This document shows, one piece after another, positions 7,901 through 8,147 of a stretch of DNA of 8,147 bases. The stretch covers positions 1 through 8,147 of the forward strand of contig JAKQPS010000026.1 in the NCBI GenBank assembly GCA_029564595.1, read 5' to 3'. The notes below the pieces were generated by a model. It ran no database searches, was not told where the DNA came from, and was given only the letters and a program-made list of their open reading frames with translations. The position numbers were made by a program, and so were the translations under genes. Numbering within the stretch: the first letter of the stretch is position 1; every line of letters begins with the position of its first letter. The DNA is from a bacterium (GTDB lineage: Bacteria > UBP15 > UBA6099).

Positions 7901-8147
7901 TATATGGTAATTTTTGTTTCAGGCAGTATTGAGCCGCTTTGTCCGCTTGGCATGTCGTAAACCGTCACCAGAAAGAAGTAAACGTCATTTGCCCCTGTTG
8001 CGCATGCGTCCAATCCCGGCGATGGAATGGGCTCAAGTCCAGATTGGCACAAACTGAAGATGAGTCCGCCGCCTGTTCCTAATCCGTTATATGAAATTCC
8101 ATTCATGGTCAGGGCGGGAGCGGACACCTCATAGGCTGCGTCAGCGA
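4906..8147 (-). CDS. Large protein with Ig-like modules and C-terminal YVTN beta-propeller, 5' end missing
   Basis: The frame ends with TAG at 4908-4906 and stays open through the right edge. The GTG at 8127 is preceded by in-frame codons reading ADAAYE, so the true start lies outside the window. Numbering from that GTG, the visible part is 1,073 residues. Residues 1-355 are of unrecognised type, contain several cysteines, and end in an Ig-like strand pattern (GDHHIFARSYDLETGS). Residues about 356-780 form roughly four Ig-like modules introduced by GDITPPE, DDTTPEV, RNDFPTI and DNTPPEI. The first looks like a FlgD-type Ig domain (VIWNGEYDQEYSDAG, then PDGTYELIIKAIDQS). Others end in LAGN, common in bacterial Ig-like repeats. 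Residues about 857-1073 form five YVTN-like blades, for example NGREVYVAIQGEDRVAVFD, and the stop follows the last blade directly. No catalytic motif is visible. Such proteins are usually exported and act in adhesion or scaffolding; that is inference. The segment encoding the Ig modules is much more AT-rich than its flanks. Confidence 0.9.
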   Translation of the reverse strand, partial: ADAAYEVSAPALTMNGISYNGLGTGGGLIFSLCQSGLEPIPSPGLDACATGANDVYFFLVTVYDMPSGQSGSILPETKITIYTAGNPTSQSGDHYSMVSQVLDAISGQSFSGYEIDGYGPALLAPASGAPAPYTLASPLIAQQQVCSIRSGSPAYLRWDADQQAYIGSYTPLSFGGEVYDGMVIWGMEQFEDEPNVIAAEMREKPIWWADGMESVSAGVISIPTEQQTIKATVFAPLALFTQLETMGIPVQALAADALVAPADPQGVNTPGIPEDDHYTWNQSALAAAGITLAPTHICSSGSYQMIGSTTADPEGNFAAQVSPFDTPGDHHIFARSYDLETGSMISESHSEIYHLVVFGDITPPEASSIIVSNSFISPTNPSSVGVNDYLRISADISDESGYEWFITVRNRDTKEIVFRRTGSNTPIEVIWNGEYDQEYSDAGYYAHGAILAQLEGGTSLDIVPDGTYELIIKAIDQSPNANVLEIIREVFKDDTTPEVSFLDLVNGDIIRDPWSLIKIIATDNFDIDSVAFSYDENPSTLINDRSGNVFNILWIIPEQPTYTTRTLRARATDLAGNVLIAEITIGIDLRNDFPTINIVSPSDGDYIRLTRQFNVLFRNEAHAPIDNIKLLFNDSPDFTYSPSANDNFYAFEVDTTIYPDGLYAVSAVLSRTTGANISTGPIYVFIDNTPPEIVPPVIPADGYTLDDKAVPIEVRVTDFATGSGIDIPQTTLEITRFRPALPDATQYPNNEVVFKYPIMLIDGEYNAKINFQDLAGNESEYEWSFNVDTSGLIEAFVPDFIHDKVIVAEGKEIRNVLETEGNPLEVMYHHRYYPAVASVAGQDRIQGYTWVNYGIGFEVSGDKKVGDMPVSNVVTPDLRTMVVSSGLTDTMAAVDMTSGQTIYDVNIGLSPSKMAMSANGREVYVAIQGEDRVAVFDPRSATQTASIPMLPGSRPKAVAINPASDEFLFVANTELDAITAVYLRAEQPEAHATFSTCSKPIDIESDPQGRYLWVVCAQDNRVEIYDMSNLNRVESLDIFEPYAIDFSANGQHAYVRSISPNAITAISVSEMRIIGKLRY
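4909..5560 (-). other. C-terminal YVTN-type propeller of the Ig-like protein
   Basis: Residues about 857-1073 (numbered from GTG 8127) contain five blade-like repeats of about 42-46 residues. They follow the YVTN pattern of a PxxxxxxPDG start, a strand such as EVYVA, EFLFVA or YLWVVC, then a polar turn and a second strand such as RVAVFD or RVEIYD. The stop codon comes about 40 residues after the start of the last blade, so the propeller closes the protein. Full YVTN propellers usually have seven blades; any others would have to come from the less clear segment at 782-856. Confidence 0.75.
5760..7137 (-). other. Low-G+C block coding for the Ig-like modules
   Basis: Hand counts of 60-base rows give about 27-40% G+C here (row 6361: 19/60; row 6541: 16/60; row 5821: 20/60; row 7081: 20/60). 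Flanking rows are far higher (row 7141: 41/60; row 5461: 33/60). The right edge is abrupt near 7137; the left edge is softer, around 5700-5800. The reading frame passes through unbroken. The block corresponds to residues about 331-790, essentially the four Ig-like modules. It uses AT-rich codons such as ATA, AAT, GAT and TTA. Confidence 0.75.

Noticed and set aside
1-8147. CRISPR array, tRNA, rRNA, insertion sequence
   Set aside because: No regularly spaced identical repeats, no cloverleaf-like segments and no transposase or terminal inverted repeats were seen. Nearly every base is inside one of two coding frames.

Overview
The window is bacterial and almost entirely coding, with everything on the minus strand. 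It holds parts of two very large, secreted-looking, multi-domain proteins, and both genes run off the window. No RNA gene, mobile element, CRISPR array or terminator was seen. A Sec-type signal peptide with a possible lipobox, a Shine-Dalgarno-led start and YD/Ig-like/propeller domains point to a bacterium that displays large proteins on its surface, probably Gram-negative. I cannot place the phylum. Base composition varies strongly inside the window, from about 27-40% G+C to about 60-68% in hand-counted 60-base rows, so it is a poor guide to taxonomy.

Layout, in transcription order (right to left). From the right edge to 4906 is the 3' part of a gene (CDS A) with at least 1,079 complete codons visible. 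Its product has an N-terminal region of unknown type, then about four Ig-like modules joined by linkers of the DxTPP type, then a C-terminal YVTN-type beta-propeller that ends at the stop codon. A 47-base gap (4859-4905) carries a good ribosome binding site and no terminator. CDS B starts at 4858 and stays open to the left edge, giving at least 1,619 codons. It has a signal peptide, a probable jelly-roll-like N-terminal region, an RHS/YD-type entry region with an SPYGRGW motif, an NHL-like beta-propeller, and then about 34 YD repeats that are still running at base 1.

How they may work together: the short gap and common strand suggest co-transcription. Both proteins look exported and both contain a propeller, so they may act at the same place on the cell surface. 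CDS B has the domain order entry/plug region, propeller, YD shell. This recalls teneurins and bacterial RHS/YD proteins, which enclose a cargo or toxin domain in a YD shell. The RHS core and any C-terminal toxin would lie left of base 1 and cannot be seen here, so a toxin role is only inferred.

The most notable sequence-level oddity is a low-G+C block (about 5760-7137) inside CDS A. It coincides with the Ig-like modules and has an abrupt right edge, as expected if these modules were exchanged or acquired separately from the rest of the gene.
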